DNA from: JAKFEW01 sp036675505
GTDB taxonomy: Bacteria; Cyanobacteriota; Sericytochromatia; S15B-MN24; JAQBPE01
Length of the DNA: 64,000 bases
Assembly: GCA_036675505.1 (NCBI GenBank)
Contig: JAKFEW010000135.1
Span: 33,252 to 97,251 of the forward strand
Direction of reading: 5' to 3'
The notes beneath the pieces were generated by a model that was not told the DNA's origin, did no database searches, and saw only the letters and a program-made list of their open reading frames with translations. Shown piece by piece: positions 41,794 through 51,262 of this stretch. Positions within the stretch are counted from its first letter, which is position 1, and each line of letters begins with the position of its first letter. The position numbers and the translations under genes are program-made.

Positions 41794-42807
41794 GTGATCC
41801 CATCCGGCCCTTACTCGCTGCGCCTGGCCCGCGTCGCCGGCAGCTACCTCCGCCGCCAGACCCACGTGCGGGTCGGGCCGATCCGCGCCTGGATCGAGGT
41901 CACGAACGTCTGCAACCTGGCGTGCCCGATGTGCCTGACGCCGCAGCTGGGCGGCCAGGTGCCCAAGGGCCTCATGAAGACCGAACATTTCCGCGCGATC
42001 ATCGCCAAGCTGCGCGGCCATGTGCGGGACGTGAATTTGTTCATGGGCGGCGAGCCGTTGATCAACAAGAACCTGCCGGAGCTGATCCGCATCGCGCGGG
42101 AGGCCGGCATGCGCACGCGCGTCCACACCAATGCCACGCTGCTGACCGAGGAATGGGCCCACGCCTTGATCGACGCCGGCCTCGACTTCCTGAGCTGCTC
42201 CTTCGACGGCGCCGACGCCGCGACCTACGACGAGTTCCGGCCGGGCGGCCACTTCGAGGCCGTCCGCGACAACATCCGGCGTTTCGCGCGCATCCGCACC
42301 GAGCGCGGCGCCGCCCATCCGCACACCGTGGTCCAACTGATCGAGCGACCGGACTGGTCGCCCGAGCGGCGCGCGGCGCAGCGCGACGGCCTGAGGGCGC
42401 TCTTCGAGGGGCCCGGCATCGACCGGTTCAAGCAAATCGCCATGCACAACTTCGGCGGGTTGCTCGAAGGCGAGCGCTTCACGGAGGGCAAGACCTTCGC
42501 GCCCTGCAGCTACCTCTGGTACGCCCTCAGCGTGCGCTGGGACGGCACCGTGGTACCCTGTTGCATCGACTTCGAGCCCAAGCTCCCGGTCGGCAACCTC
42601 ATCACCGATCCGCTGGAGGCGGTCTGGAATGGGCCCCTGATGGTCGCGCTGCGCCAAAAGATGATCGACCGCAACATCGACGACGTGCCGCTCTGCCGGG
42701 GTTGCGATGTGCCTTACAAGCCGCGCGTGATGGGCATCCCGGTGCGCGACGCCGAGAGCCTGCGCGAGTTCATCGCCTCCGCCCTGCCGGCGCGCGTCCG
42801 CCGCTGA
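41794..42807 (+). CDS. Radical SAM protein with SPASM domain
   Basis: 337 aa from GTG 41794 with GGGAGGAG upstream; the ORF extends back to 41404 only as a shadow of the flippase gene. The [4Fe-4S]/SAM site is CNLACPMC (CxxxCxxC) in 'WIEVTNVCNLACPMCLTP'; 'FMGGEPLINKNLPELI' follows. The C-terminal SPASM part has 'CSYLWY', 'GTVVPCCIDFE', 'VGNLITDPLEAVWNG' and 'CRGCDVPYK', cysteines for auxiliary cluster(s). Such enzymes modify peptides, sugars or other small molecules; in a glycan locus a sugar or lipid-carrier modification is likely, but no precursor peptide was found nearby. Confidence 0.93.
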   Translation: MIPSGPYSLRLARVAGSYLRRQTHVRVGPIRAWIEVTNVCNLACPMCLTPQLGGQVPKGLMKTEHFRAIIAKLRGHVRDVNLFMGGEPLINKNLPELIRIAREAGMRTRVHTNATLLTEEWAHALIDAGLDFLSCSFDGADAATYDEFRPGGHFEAVRDNIRRFARIRTERGAAHPHTVVQLIERPDWSPERRAAQRDGLRALFEGPGIDRFKQIAMHNFGGLLEGERFTEGKTFAPCSYLWYALSVRWDGTVVPCCIDFEPKLPVGNLITDPLEAVWNGPLMVALRQKMIDRNIDDVPLCRGCDVPYKPRVMGIPVRDAESLREFIASALPARVRR

Positions 42808-42814
42808 CCGACCG

Positions 42815-45517
42815 ATGATCCGTTCCGAGCTACGGACGGCCGCCTGGCTGTTCTTCGCCGTCGCCTGCCTGTATGCGCTTTCAGCCGGCGGGCACCTCTA
42901 TGCGGCCGACGACCAACAGAAGTTCGACACGCTCGACGCGCTGCTGCGCCGCGGCACCTTCGCGATCGAGACCGGCTGGTCCGAAGGCGTGGGCGGTGAG
43001 CGTTTCTCCTGGTTCCCGCTCGGTGCGCCGCTGCTCATGCTACCGGGCTGGCTGGCCGGCAACGCGCTCGCGACGATGGTGCCGGGCATCGGCGCGACCG
43101 AACTCGCCCGGGCCGCCATTTCGTTCCAGAACGCCGCCATCTCGGCCCTGCTGGTCGCGCTCGTATTCCTCGCCGAGCGGGCCTTCGGGTTCTCGCGGCG
43201 GCGCGCCCTGTTCGCGGCCGGCGCCCTGGCCCTCGGCACGATGGTCTGGCCCTACGCGAAGACGTCCTGGTCCGAGCCGGCCGCTGCCTGCGCCGTGTTC
43301 GCCGGGCTCGTCGCGCTCTGGCGCGGCGCGCGCGCGCCGACGGGTCGCGACGGGCCCTGGTTGCTCTGCGCCGGCTCGGCGCTCGGCATGGCCGCCCTGT
43401 TTCGCGACGAGAACGCGCTCGTGGCGGTCTTCGCGGTCGCCTGGCTGGCCTGGCGGCGACGCGACGACCGCCTCGCCCTCGTGCGCGGGCTCGCCTGGAT
43501 GCTGGCGCCGCTCATCGCGGCCGCGGCCGTCTCGATCTGGTTCCAGGTCCATCGCTACGGCTCGCCGCTGGCCTTCCCGAACTTCCGCGGCCCACAGAGC
43601 CAGCGGGCCAGCGACCTGCTGGGACGTCTGCGCTACGCGGGCGAGAACCTGTACCGCTGGACGCTCCACCCCAACCAGGGTCTGGCCTGGTTCTCGCCGG
43701 CCGTTTTGCTAGGCGTGCTCGGCCTGCGGCGGTTCGTCAGGCGGGTGCCGGACGCGGCCGGCCTCTTCCTCGTGGCGTTGAGCCCGCTCGCGGCCTTCTA
43801 CATCGTCGCCTGGGGCTATTCGAGCTGGGCCTGGGGCGTGCGCTACGCCTACGTCTTCTTGCCATTCCTGCTCCTGCCGGCCGCGGCGCTGTCGCTCGCG
43901 CCCACCCCGCGCCGCCTGGCCGGGCTGGTCCTCGCGGCGGGCGTCATGGTCCAGTTGCTCGCCATTCCGCACGACTTCGTCTATCTCTACCTGCGCGAGA
44001 TCGGGCGGACGCCGGGCACCCGGATCGGCGCAATCCTGGACGACCCCAGGCGTGGCCCGCTGGCGCTCGCGGTTCGCGCCGTCCCCCTGAATCTCACGAT
44101 GGCCGCCCGGGCGCTCCGCGAGCCGCCGCGTGGGCTGCCGCTCGCCGAGGCCTCGCGCCAGGCTCGCCGGGACGGGGTGCCGGATTTCTGGTGGCTGTGG
44201 CTGCTCACCGCACCCGTGCCGCGCGTGGCGATCATGGCTGGCGTCGCGGCGCTCGCGCTGGCCGCGCTGGCAGCGATCAGCCGGGTCGCCGGGTCGGCGC
44301 TCAACGCCCCTGGCGACGCGTTCCCCCCGCTCCGCCGCGTGCGACGCCTGGCCGCGTTCGGCTCCTACGACGCGGCGACACCGCGCACGGCGCTGCTCAT
44401 CGCGGGCTGGCGCGGGCTGGGCGGCGAGCTGATCGAGGTGCGCGAGCCGCTCTGGCCGGCGGCCGGCGAGCGGGCGGCATTGGCAGGCGCCCTGCGGCCC
44501 GCGGCGCTCGCGCGCGATTGGCTGACGACGCAACGGCACCTGTGGGCCCGGCGCCACGAGCTGGCCGGCGCCGACGCGATCCTGGTGCCCTACCCGGGCC
44601 ACCTCGACATGCCGCTCGCGCGGCTCCTCGCGAGCAGGCTCGGGGTGCCGCTGCTCTTCGACCCTTTCGTGTCGCTGCATGACACGGCGGTGGGCGATCG
44701 CCGCCTCTTCGCCGCCGGCAGCTGGCAGGCGCGGGCCTGCCTGGCGCTCGACCGCCTGGCCCTCGGGCTCGCCGATCGCGTCCTGGCCGACACGGCCGAC
44801 CAAGGGGTGCTCTACGCGGCGATCGCGGGGCTCGAGCCGGCGCGCGTCGCCACCGTGCCGGTGGGCGCCGACGACGCGGTCTTCCGGCCCCACCCGGCGC
44901 ATGCCGGGCGTGCCGACGGCGAAGCCGACGACGCCCAGGTCCCCGGACGGCCGGTGGCACGCCCGCTCGAGGTGCTATTTTACGGCACGATGATCCCCTT
45001 ACACGGCGTAGAGGTGATCGTTCGAGCGGCCAAGCTGCTGGAAGACGAGCCCGGGCTGCGGTTCCACCTGGTCGGCAGCGGTCAGGTGCCGGTCGAGCGG
45101 CTGATCGCGGAGGTGAACGCCGCGAACGTTCGTTGGACGCCCGGCGTGCCGTACGAGGCGCTGCCGGACCTCCTGGCGAACGCCGCCATCAGCCTCGGCA
45201 TCTTCGCCGACACGCCCAAGGCGGCTCGTGTGGTGCCACACAAGGTCTACGAGGCCGCCGCGATGGCCAGGCCGGTCGTCACGCGCGAAGGCCTCGCCGT
45301 GCGCGCGGCTTTTGGCGACGCGATCGTGTGCGTGCCGCCGAACGACCCCGCCGCGCTCGCCGCCGCGATCCGGGCGCTCGCCCACGATCCGCAGCGACGC
45401 GCGGCGCTCGGCCAGGCCGCCCGCGCGGCCTACGAACGTGCCTACGGACGGGCCGGCGTCGGCGCCGCCCTGGCCGGGGCGCTGGGGTACAAGGAGGGCG
45501 AGGCGCCCTCCGTTTGA
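42815..45517 (+). CDS. Glycosyltransferase fusion: membrane GT-C domain plus GT4 domain
   Basis: 900 aa. Residues 1-500 are a polytopic GT-C-type transferase (about 10-12 helices; acidic luminal motif 'YAADDQQKF' in the first loop, '[15 protein letters not shown]'), homologous in order and sequence to the 48090 product ('YASDAWQKF', '[15 protein letters not shown]'). Residues ~510-890 are a GT-B, family 4 domain: '[20 protein letters not shown]', '[14 protein letters not shown]', '[20 protein letters not shown]', '[19 protein letters not shown]' (E-x7-E area). One chain would use a polyprenyl-phosphate sugar outside and a nucleotide sugar inside. ATG 42815 is 8 nt after the SPASM stop; the next gene overlaps its stop. 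Confidence 0.85.
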   Translation: MIRSELRTAAWLFFAVACLYALSAGGHLYAADDQQKFDTLDALLRRGTFAIETGWSEGVGGERFSWFPLGAPLLMLPGWLAGNALATMVPGIGATELARAAISFQNAAISALLVALVFLAERAFGFSRRRALFAAGALALGTMVWPYAKTSWSEPAAACAVFAGLVALWRGARAPTGRDGPWLLCAGSALGMAALFRDENALVAVFAVAWLAWRRRDDRLALVRGLAWMLAPLIAAAAVSIWFQVHRYGSPLAFPNFRGPQSQRASDLLGRLRYAGENLYRWTLHPNQGLAWFSPAVLLGVLGLRRFVRRVPDAAGLFLVALSPLAAFYIVAWGYSSWAWGVRYAYVFLPFLLLPAAALSLAPTPRRLAGLVLAAGVMVQLLAIPHDFVYLYLREIGRTPGTRIGAILDDPRRGPLALAVRAVPLNLTMAARALREPPRGLPLAEASRQARRDGVPDFWWLWLLTAPVPRVAIMAGVAALALAALAAISRVAGSALNAPGDAFPPLRRVRRLAAFGSYDAATPRTALLIAGWRGLGGELIEVREPLWPAAGERAALAGALRPAALARDWLTTQRHLWARRHELAGADAILVPYPGHLDMPLARLLASRLGVPLLFDPFVSLHDTAVGDRRLFAAGSWQARACLALDRLALGLADRVLADTADQGVLYAAIAGLEPARVATVPVGADDAVFRPHPAHAGRADGEADDAQVPGRPVARPLEVLFYGTMIPLHGVEVIVRAAKLLEDEPGLRFHLVGSGQVPVERLIAEVNAANVRWTPGVPYEALPDLLANAAISLGIFADTPKAARVVPHKVYEAAAMARPVVTREGLAVRAAFGDAIVCVPPNDPAALAAAIRALAHDPQRRAALGQAARAAYERAYGRAGVGAALAGALGYKEGEAPSV

Positions 45518-46491
45518 AGCTCATCATCCAGATCCCATGCTACAACGAGGCGGCGACGCTCCCGGCGACGGTGGCGGCACTGCCCGCAGCCCTTCCCGGC
45601 ATCGACGCGATCGAACTGCTCGTCATCGACGACGGCTCGACCGACGGCACCTCGGCGGTGGCGCGGGCGGCCGGCGTGCATCACGTGGTGCGCTTCGCCC
45701 GCAACAAGGGCCTCGCGTACGCGTTCACGGCCGGGCTCGATGCTTGCGTCAAGCTCGGCGCCGACATCATCGTCAATACCGATGCCGACAACCAGTACCG
45801 CGGCGCCGACGTCGAGCGGTTGATCGCCCCGATCCTCGCTGGCACCGCCGACATGGTGGTGGGCGCGCGCCACGGAGCCGGCGTGGAGGCCTTCCCGCCG
45901 GCCAAACGGATCCTTCAGCGCATCGGCAGCTGGGTCGTGCGCCAGGCCTCGAACACCGACGTCCCCGACGCCACCAGCGGCTTCCGGGCGTTCACCCGCC
46001 AGGCCGCGCTGCAGCTGAATGTCATTTCGGACTTCACCTACACGCTGGAGACGCTGATCCAGGCGGGCAACCGCGGCCTCGCGCTGGCCCACACGCCGGT
46101 CGCCACGAACGTGACCGTCCGCCCGTCGCGGCTCTTCCGGGGCGCCTTCGAGTACGTCGTGCGTTCGGCGGTGACGATCCTGCGCATTTACGCGATGTAC
46201 CGGCCCCTGCGCGTCTTCGCGACGCTGGGCGCGCTGGTCGCAGGCGGCGGCGGGGTGATCGGCCTGCGCTTCCTGTACTACTACCTGACGGCGGGGGGCG
46301 CCGGTCACGTCCAGTCGTTGATCTTGGCTGCCGTGCTGCTGATCGTCGGCTTCCAGATCGTGCTGATCGGGCTCGTCGCGGACCTGATCGCCGGCCACCG
46401 GCGCGTCAGCGAAGACATCCTCGTGCGCGTGAAGCAGCTCGAGCTCACCGCCGATTCGACCGCCGTAAACTCGCGGCGTGCGGCAGGTTAG
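45514..46491 (+). CDS. GT2 (dolichol-phosphate-mannose-synthase-like) glycosyltransferase
   Basis: 325 aa from TTG 45514, whose TTGA overlaps the previous stop. GT2 motifs: '[20 protein letters not shown]', '[12 protein letters not shown]', DxD in '[17 protein letters not shown]', 'DMVVGARHG', and '[15 protein letters not shown]'. Two membrane helices at the C-terminus ([40 protein letters not shown]) anchor it. Enzymes of this type make polyprenyl-phosphate sugars, the donor needed by GT-C transferases, which are the two neighbours here. Its stop overlaps by 4 bp the stop of the convergent GT2-methyltransferase gene. Confidence 0.94.
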   Translation: MKLIIQIPCYNEAATLPATVAALPAALPGIDAIELLVIDDGSTDGTSAVARAAGVHHVVRFARNKGLAYAFTAGLDACVKLGADIIVNTDADNQYRGADVERLIAPILAGTADMVVGARHGAGVEAFPPAKRILQRIGSWVVRQASNTDVPDATSGFRAFTRQAALQLNVISDFTYTLETLIQAGNRGLALAHTPVATNVTVRPSRLFRGAFEYVVRSAVTILRIYAMYRPLRVFATLGALVAGGGGVIGLRFLYYYLTAGGAGHVQSLILAAVLLIVGFQIVLIGLVADLIAGHRRVSEDILVRVKQLELTADSTAVNSRRAAG

Positions 46492-47993
46492 GCCGTCACC
46501 GTCTCCGGCAGCGCGACGGGACGCAGCGGTCCGCTGCCGGGCGGGGCGATCGCCGGCTTGAGCGGCCGGCGTGCCGTGAGCACGAACTGGTATCCGAGAA
46601 GCGTGGGCCGCAGGCGCGTCAGGGCCGCGTTCAGCGCATGCACGAACGCCAACCGACGGCCGGGTCCGAAGCTGGGCGAGATCACCGGCAGCGGGATCGG
46701 CGTGGCAGCTGCTGCCTGCACCTCGAGCCCGCCGCGCTTGAGCAGCTTGAGCGCCGTCGCCCTGGTGTAGAAGCGCAGGTGCGTCTCGTCCATCGGGCCC
46801 TTCGGCTCGTACTCGAAGCGACCGAAGAGCAGCTTGAGCCGCCACAGCCACATTGCGACGTTCGGCAACGACACCACCACCTGGCCGCCCGGCTTGAGCC
46901 GCTCGACCAGCCGCGCGAGCTGAGCCTGGGGATCGCGCAGGTGCTCGAGCACGTCCGCGCAGACGATCATGTCGAATTCACCGAGGTCGGAGAGGTCGAG
47001 CGCCTCCACGTCGCCCACGAGCATCCGATCGCAGTGAACGGCCGCGCCCTCGGCAAGGGCCGGGTCGAGCTCGATGCCGACGACTTCGCAGCCGAGTTCC
47101 ACGAATCGCTTGGTCAGGTAGCCGTCCGCCGTGCCGACCTCGAGGACACGGCGCGGCCGCTCGCGCTCGACCACCTCGAGCACGCGCGCATGGCTGCTGT
47201 AGGGGTCCGGCTTGAACTGGTAGAGCGGCTTGCGTGCCACGTCGAACTTCGGCAGGTGGATCCAGTTGTTCTTGTGGAAGCGGTAGGCCAGCGCGCTCTT
47301 GAGGCAGTTGAAGGCGTAGGCGATGCCGTTGACGTGGCAGATTTCGTCGCCGTAATAGGTCGGGATCGGGCGCTCGGCGATCCGCATGCCGGCTTCCTTG
47401 TACTGGATCAGGATCTCGGTGTCGAAGTGCCATTCGTTGCTGTTGAGTTCGAAGGGCAGGGCGGCGATCGCCTTGCAGTCGTAAAGGCGGTAGCCCGAGT
47501 GAAACTCCGAGAGATTCATGCCGACGATGTGGTTCTCGAGCCAGGTCAACACCCGGTTGCCGAGGAACTTGTAGAGCGGCATCCCGCCCTTGAGCGGGTC
47601 GCCGCCGGCGGCCATGCGGCTGCCGAAGACCATCTCGGCCTCGCCGTTCTCGAGCGGCTCGAGCAACCTGGGCAGCACCTCGGGGGCGTATTGCCCGTCG
47701 GCGTGCAACATCACGACGATGTCGAAGCCGCGCTCGATCGCGTAGCGGTAGCCGGCCTTTTGGTTGCCGCCGTACCGTAAATTCACGGGGTTGCGGAAGA
47801 TGCGCAGCTTGTCGAGCTTGCGCACCTCCTTGTAACCGAGGGCCGCATAGTATGTGTTGTCCTGGCTGCAGTCGTCGATGACGAAGATCTCCTCGACCTT
47901 CGCCATCACCTCGGCCGGGATCCGATCGATCGTCTCGGCCAGCGTGTTGACGGCGTCGTAGGCAATCACGAATATCGCGATACGCTTGGCCAT
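46488..47993 (-). CDS. GT2 glycosyltransferase fused to a SAM-dependent methyltransferase
   Basis: 501 aa from ATG 47993, with GGAGG six bases upstream; GTG 47999 abuts the Shine-Dalgarno. Residues 1-250: GT2, '[20 protein letters not shown]', '[11 protein letters not shown]', DxD-like '[17 protein letters not shown]', 'EMVFGSRM', '[12 protein letters not shown]'. Residues ~285-480: class I methyltransferase, '[15 protein letters not shown]', '[11 protein letters not shown]', '[16 protein letters not shown]', '[13 protein letters not shown]'. The GT2 half resembles enzymes making polyprenyl-phosphate sugars. The fusion suggests transfer and methylation of the same glycan. It is the last gene of the minus arm. 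Confidence 0.93.
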   Translation of the reverse strand: MAKRIAIFVIAYDAVNTLAETIDRIPAEVMAKVEEIFVIDDCSQDNTYYAALGYKEVRKLDKLRIFRNPVNLRYGGNQKAGYRYAIERGFDIVVMLHADGQYAPEVLPRLLEPLENGEAEMVFGSRMAAGGDPLKGGMPLYKFLGNRVLTWLENHIVGMNLSEFHSGYRLYDCKAIAALPFELNSNEWHFDTEILIQYKEAGMRIAERPIPTYYGDEICHVNGIAYAFNCLKSALAYRFHKNNWIHLPKFDVARKPLYQFKPDPYSSHARVLEVVERERPRRVLEVGTADGYLTKRFVELGCEVVGIELDPALAEGAAVHCDRMLVGDVEALDLSDLGEFDMIVCADVLEHLRDPQAQLARLVERLKPGGQVVVSLPNVAMWLWRLKLLFGRFEYEPKGPMDETHLRFYTRATALKLLKRGGLEVQAAAATPIPLPVISPSFGPGRRLAFVHALNAALTRLRPTLLGYQFVLTARRPLKPAIAPPGSGPLRPVALPETVTA

Positions 47994-48071
47994 GCTCACC
48001 CTCCACCGCGGCCCGCGCGGCCGCCCGATGGGATCGTCGGCCGCGACGCGGCCCGACTTGACCCCATGGCT

Positions 48072-48077
48072 CTTATA
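48072..48077 (-). promoter_or_regulatory. -10 element (GGG-TATAAG) for the GT2-methyltransferase gene
   Basis: TATAAG preceded by GGG on the minus strand, 78 nt before ATG 47993, just after the GT-C gene's stop. Confidence 0.5.
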
Positions 48078-48089
48078 CCCGCCGCCCGA

Positions 48090-49610
48090 TCACGCCTCGG
48101 CGCCGGCAACCGCGCGACCGAGCCTGTTCAGCGCGAGCACCAGGCCGGCGAGCAAGGCGGCGACCACCGCGCCGATCAGGGCCCGCGGCATTGTCGTCAT
48201 GAGTTGCAGCATCCACCAGAAATCCGGCACGAACTGCGAGCGCTCCCGCATCGACGCGACGTCCGGCGCGGACCTGGGGGCGGGCGCAGCCAGCAGCGCC
48301 ACCCCGCCCGCGAGCGTCGCCGGCGTGTCGCGTGCCGCGAGGAGCAACGGCGCGTGCGCGGGCCGTGCCATCAGTTGCTGGATCGAGAGGCCTGGGTGGC
48401 GCGCCCGCTCGCGCTCATAGAGGTAGCCGAAGTTGTGCAACACGGCCATCGCCTGGATGGCCACGCCCACGAGCACGATGCCGAGCCACAGCGCGCGCCG
48501 GTGTGGCAGGCGGGTCCAGGCGCTGGCGGCCGGCAGCAGCAGGAACGGCAGGAAGACGTAGCCGTAGCGCATGCCCCAGGCCCAATCGGAAAGGCCCCAG
48601 AAGGCGAAGTAGAAGACGAACAGGGGACCGATGCTCGCCAAGACGAGCCACGACGCGGCGGGTCGGTCCTGGTGGAACGTCCGCCAGCCCACGAGCCCGA
48701 TCACGATCACCGGCGAGAACCAGATCAGCGCGTCGCCCGGGTTGAGCGTGTAATGCCAGAGATTCTGCAGAGCCCAGACCAACCGGCCATGCGGCATCGG
48801 CGTCACGGACTGGACCGCGTTCCAGTTCGAGAAGGTGAAAGGGTGCCCGAACCGCACAGCGTTGAACCAGAGCGTTCCGGCGACGGCCAGGGCGACCGGC
48901 ACGGCGACCACGGCGGCCGCCCAGGCGAGCGGCGCGGGGTCGTGGCGGTGGCGCCAGAGGAGCCAGGCCAGCGCGCCGGGCACCACGATCACGGTCTCGA
49001 GGCGCACGAGCAGCGCCGCGCCGATCAGGCTGCCCGCGGCGAACAGCGGCGCGAAGCGCGTGAAACCTACGACGGACGACCGGTACAGCAGGCAGAAGGC
49101 GCCGAACGCGAAGAGCGTGGATCCCGGCTCCGACCAGCAGGTCTTCGCGTAAGGCCACACCATCGAGCCGAGACCCAGCGCGGCCGCGACGAAGAGGCAG
49201 GCCCGCATGGGGTATGCGAGGCTTCGCAGAAACGCGAAGACCACCGACACGAGCGCGGCGCTCAAGAAGGCATTCTGGAGGGTGATGCAGAACCGCGCCA
49301 CGAAATCCGTCGGGATCATCGGCGCCACCGGCGCCAGCGCAAAGCCGACCGCGAAGCCCGGAAGCATCAGCAGGCTGCCGCCCAGCGGATAGAACGAGGT
49401 CGGACCGCCGATCCCCGGCGACCAGCCTTCCGGAAAGAAGACCGAGCCCTGGAAGACCATCGCCTTGAGGGTGAGGAACTTCTGCCAGGCGTCCGAGGCG
49501 TAGAAGTGGCCCCCCGACGACAGCAGATAAAGACACACGAACGCCACGAAGAGCCAGGCCGCGGCGCGCCGATCGGCCAGGTCGAGCGGTCGCAGCTCGC
49601 CAGTATCCAT
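48090..49610 (-). CDS. Polytopic GT-C-type glycosyltransferase
   Basis: 506 aa, about 11 membrane helices. It has an early acidic loop 'GGHFYASDAWQKFLTL', then 'GWSPGIGGPTSFYPLG', '[16 protein letters not shown]' and '[24 protein letters not shown]'. The same blocks occur in the N-terminal half of the 42815 product, so the two are paralogues; this copy lacks the GT4 domain. GT-C enzymes take a sugar from a polyprenyl-phosphate carrier on the outer face. The ATG lies 1 nt after the stop of the pseudokinase-like gene (TGAaATG), so translation is coupled. Confidence 0.85.
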   Translation of the reverse strand: MDTGELRPLDLADRRAAAWLFVAFVCLYLLSSGGHFYASDAWQKFLTLKAMVFQGSVFFPEGWSPGIGGPTSFYPLGGSLLMLPGFAVGFALAPVAPMIPTDFVARFCITLQNAFLSAALVSVVFAFLRSLAYPMRACLFVAAALGLGSMVWPYAKTCWSEPGSTLFAFGAFCLLYRSSVVGFTRFAPLFAAGSLIGAALLVRLETVIVVPGALAWLLWRHRHDPAPLAWAAAVVAVPVALAVAGTLWFNAVRFGHPFTFSNWNAVQSVTPMPHGRLVWALQNLWHYTLNPGDALIWFSPVIVIGLVGWRTFHQDRPAASWLVLASIGPLFVFYFAFWGLSDWAWGMRYGYVFLPFLLLPAASAWTRLPHRRALWLGIVLVGVAIQAMAVLHNFGYLYERERARHPGLSIQQLMARPAHAPLLLAARDTPATLAGGVALLAAPAPRSAPDVASMRERSQFVPDFWWMLQLMTTMPRALIGAVVAALLAGLVLALNRLGRAVAGAEA

Positions 49611-49611
49611 T

Positions 49612-51177
49612 TCAGCTGTTCTGAGCCTCGTAAAGTGCCATCAGCGCCTCCAGTCCTTCCTCCGTCGACACGTCGTCGATGTTGTCGACGATCTTCGGCG
49701 GCTCCTTGGGCTTGGGTGGCGGTGGCGGGGGCTCGGCCTGGCGCGGCGCTTCGGCCGGCGGAGGAGGTGCGGCGGGTGCGGCGGGTGGTGCCGGCGGCCC
49801 ACCCCGGGCGCCGAGCTCGGCCTGCGCCGCGGCGGTCAGCTTGGGTGCCTCGAAGGCCGGTCGCGGCGGCTGGACAGGCGCCTGGGGCGGTTGCGGCGCG
49901 GTCTGAGGTGCCGGGGCCTGGCCCGGCATGCCCTGGCCAGGTACGCCCTGTGGCGGCATGCCATGAGGCGCCACTCCTTGCGGCGGCATGCCCGGCACAG
50001 GCATCCCCTGAGGCGCGCCCCAACCGTTCTGCGGCTGACCGGGCATCGGCTGGTGGCCCATGGGCGGCTGCATCGGCTGCATAGGCTGATGCATCGGTTG
50101 TTGCATCGGCTGTTGCATCGGCTGTTGCATCGGCTGTTGCATCGGCTGTTGCATCGGCTGTTGCATCGGGGGCTGGCCCATGGGTTGGCCAAACCCGCCC
50201 GACTGGCCGAAGCCGGCGGGCTGACCGAAGCCTGCCGGCTGACCGAAGCCACCGGGCTGACCGAAACCGCCTTGCGCTGCAGGCGTCGCGCCGGGGATCG
50301 GCTGACCGGTCATGGCCGCCTGGAGTGCCTGCATGACCAGGCCCGCGCTGCCGTATCGGCTGCCCAGCGAGCCGTCGACCATTCGCATCAGGACCTCGTT
50401 CAGGCCCGGGTGGGGGATCGGCTCCCAGGCCAACCGGTTGGCGTACGCGTTGTGCAGCCGCGCGGCCGGGATGCCCGTCAGCGCCTCGAGAATCGTCACC
50501 CCCAGCGAGAAGATGTCGCTCGCCGGCACTGCCTGGCCGCGCACCACCTCCGGCGCCGCGTAGTCGCTCGCGTAGAGCGGCGAGCGGTGCGGAAACGGGT
50601 TGCCGAGCGCCTTGAGCCAGGCGCCGTCGAGCAGCATCGCGCGATCCCAGCCGGAAAGCAGGATGTGGTCGGGCGTGACGTCGAGGTGGAGCATCGGCGG
50701 GAACTGCTGGTGCAGGGCATCGAGGATCGTGACCACGGCGCGCATCACCGACGCAGCCTGGTCGACCGTGAGGCGGCCCTGCTTGGCGAGCATCTGGCGC
50801 AACGTCATGCCTTGCAGGTAGGGCATCACCAGGTAGGTGCGGCCGTCGTGTGGCACGACGCCACGCAGCGGCAGGATGCCGGCCACCTGGACGGTGCCGA
50901 GCCGCTGGATCTCGTTTTGGAGCTCCGCCCGCTGCGCGGCGTCCACGCGGAGGTCGTCGCGCAATTCCTTGATGACGACGGGTTGGCCGGTCTGGGCCTC
51001 GGCGCCCAGGAAGGTCGCCAGGTGTTGGCCCCGCACCGACAGCATGCGCTGGATCTGGTAGCGGCCACCGATAACGACGCCGCCCGCCGCCAGCGGATGG
51101 GGCATGCGGGCACCGCAAATGGCGCAATAGAGGGCTTGCGGCGGCATCTGACGGCCGCAGCACGCGCAAGAGAGCAT
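49612..51177 (-). CDS. Zinc-ribbon plus kinase-like (probable pseudokinase) protein with QPM repeats
   Basis: 521 aa. Residues 1-25: zinc ribbon with Cys4, Cys7, Cys18, Cys21. Residues 35-300: serine/threonine-kinase-like fold with Lys70 (VVIKEL), Glu89, 'YLVMPYLQGMTLRQML', catalytic-loop-like HLDVTPDHILL (Asp166; His171 where Asn is expected), LDG (Asp184) for DFG, then 'YAAPEVVRGQ' and 'SDIFSLGVTILEALTG'. The glycine-rich loop is missing (MLSVRGQHLATFLG). Residues ~310-480 are disordered: GFGQPxG units, then (QPMQ) and (Pro/Gln/Met) repeats; a Pro/Ala tail ends in 'NIDDVSTEEGLEALMALYEAQ'. No membrane helix. Probably a scaffold or regulator of the coupled GT-C enzyme. Confidence 0.85.
   Translation of the reverse strand: MLSCACCGRQMPPQALYCAICGARMPHPLAAGGVVIGGRYQIQRMLSVRGQHLATFLGAEAQTGQPVVIKELRDDLRVDAAQRAELQNEIQRLGTVQVAGILPLRGVVPHDGRTYLVMPYLQGMTLRQMLAKQGRLTVDQAASVMRAVVTILDALHQQFPPMLHLDVTPDHILLSGWDRAMLLDGAWLKALGNPFPHRSPLYASDYAAPEVVRGQAVPASDIFSLGVTILEALTGIPAARLHNAYANRLAWEPIPHPGLNEVLMRMVDGSLGSRYGSAGLVMQALQAAMTGQPIPGATPAAQGGFGQPGGFGQPAGFGQPAGFGQSGGFGQPMGQPPMQQPMQQPMQQPMQQPMQQPMQQPMHQPMQPMQPPMGHQPMPGQPQNGWGAPQGMPVPGMPPQGVAPHGMPPQGVPGQGMPGQAPAPQTAPQPPQAPVQPPRPAFEAPKLTAAAQAELGARGGPPAPPAAPAAPPPPAEAPRQAEPPPPPPKPKEPPKIVDNIDDVSTEEGLEALMALYEAQNS
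50099..50170. repeat. 12-bp coding minisatellite (6 copies)
   Basis: Six head-to-tail copies of TGTTGCATCGGC (last copy ends in G), within the kinase-like gene. On the minus strand it encodes the Gln-Pro-Met-Gln repeat. The copies are almost identical at the DNA level, so the array probably changes length. Confidence 0.92.
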
Positions 51178-51210
51178 GGTTGGCCGAGGGCCCTTTCATT
51201 CGCCCAACTC

Positions 51211-51216
51211 AGCATA
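51211..51216 (-). promoter_or_regulatory. -10 element (GGG-TATGCT) for the kinase-like/GT-C operon
   Basis: TATGCT preceded by GGG on the minus strand, 33 nt before ATG 51177; diverges from the 51251 promoter. Confidence 0.55.
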
Positions 51217-51250
51217 CCCGCGGGTGCCGGGCGTGGCACCGCGAGCCTGG

Positions 51251-51256
51251 TATCAT
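51251..51256 (+). promoter_or_regulatory. -10 element (TGG-TATCAT), leaderless start for the 51263 gene
   Basis: TATCAT preceded by TGG, with exactly six bases before ATG 51263; no Shine-Dalgarno. Confidence 0.6.
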
Positions 51257-51262
51257 GAGCAT

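Noticed and set aside
41794..42807. RiPP (ribosomal peptide) maturation by the SPASM enzyme
   Set aside because: No short precursor ORF with a credible Shine-Dalgarno was found beside it; the neighbours are glycan genes.
45228..47780. 850-codon ORF crossing the GT2 and GT2-methyltransferase genes
   Set aside because: Arg/Ala/Pro-rich product in a third frame with no motif; both overlapped genes have full family motifs.
49367..51199. 610-codon ORF in another frame of the kinase-like gene
   Set aside because: Repetitive shadow (Asp-Ala-Thr runs) made by the GQPM minisatellite region read out of frame.
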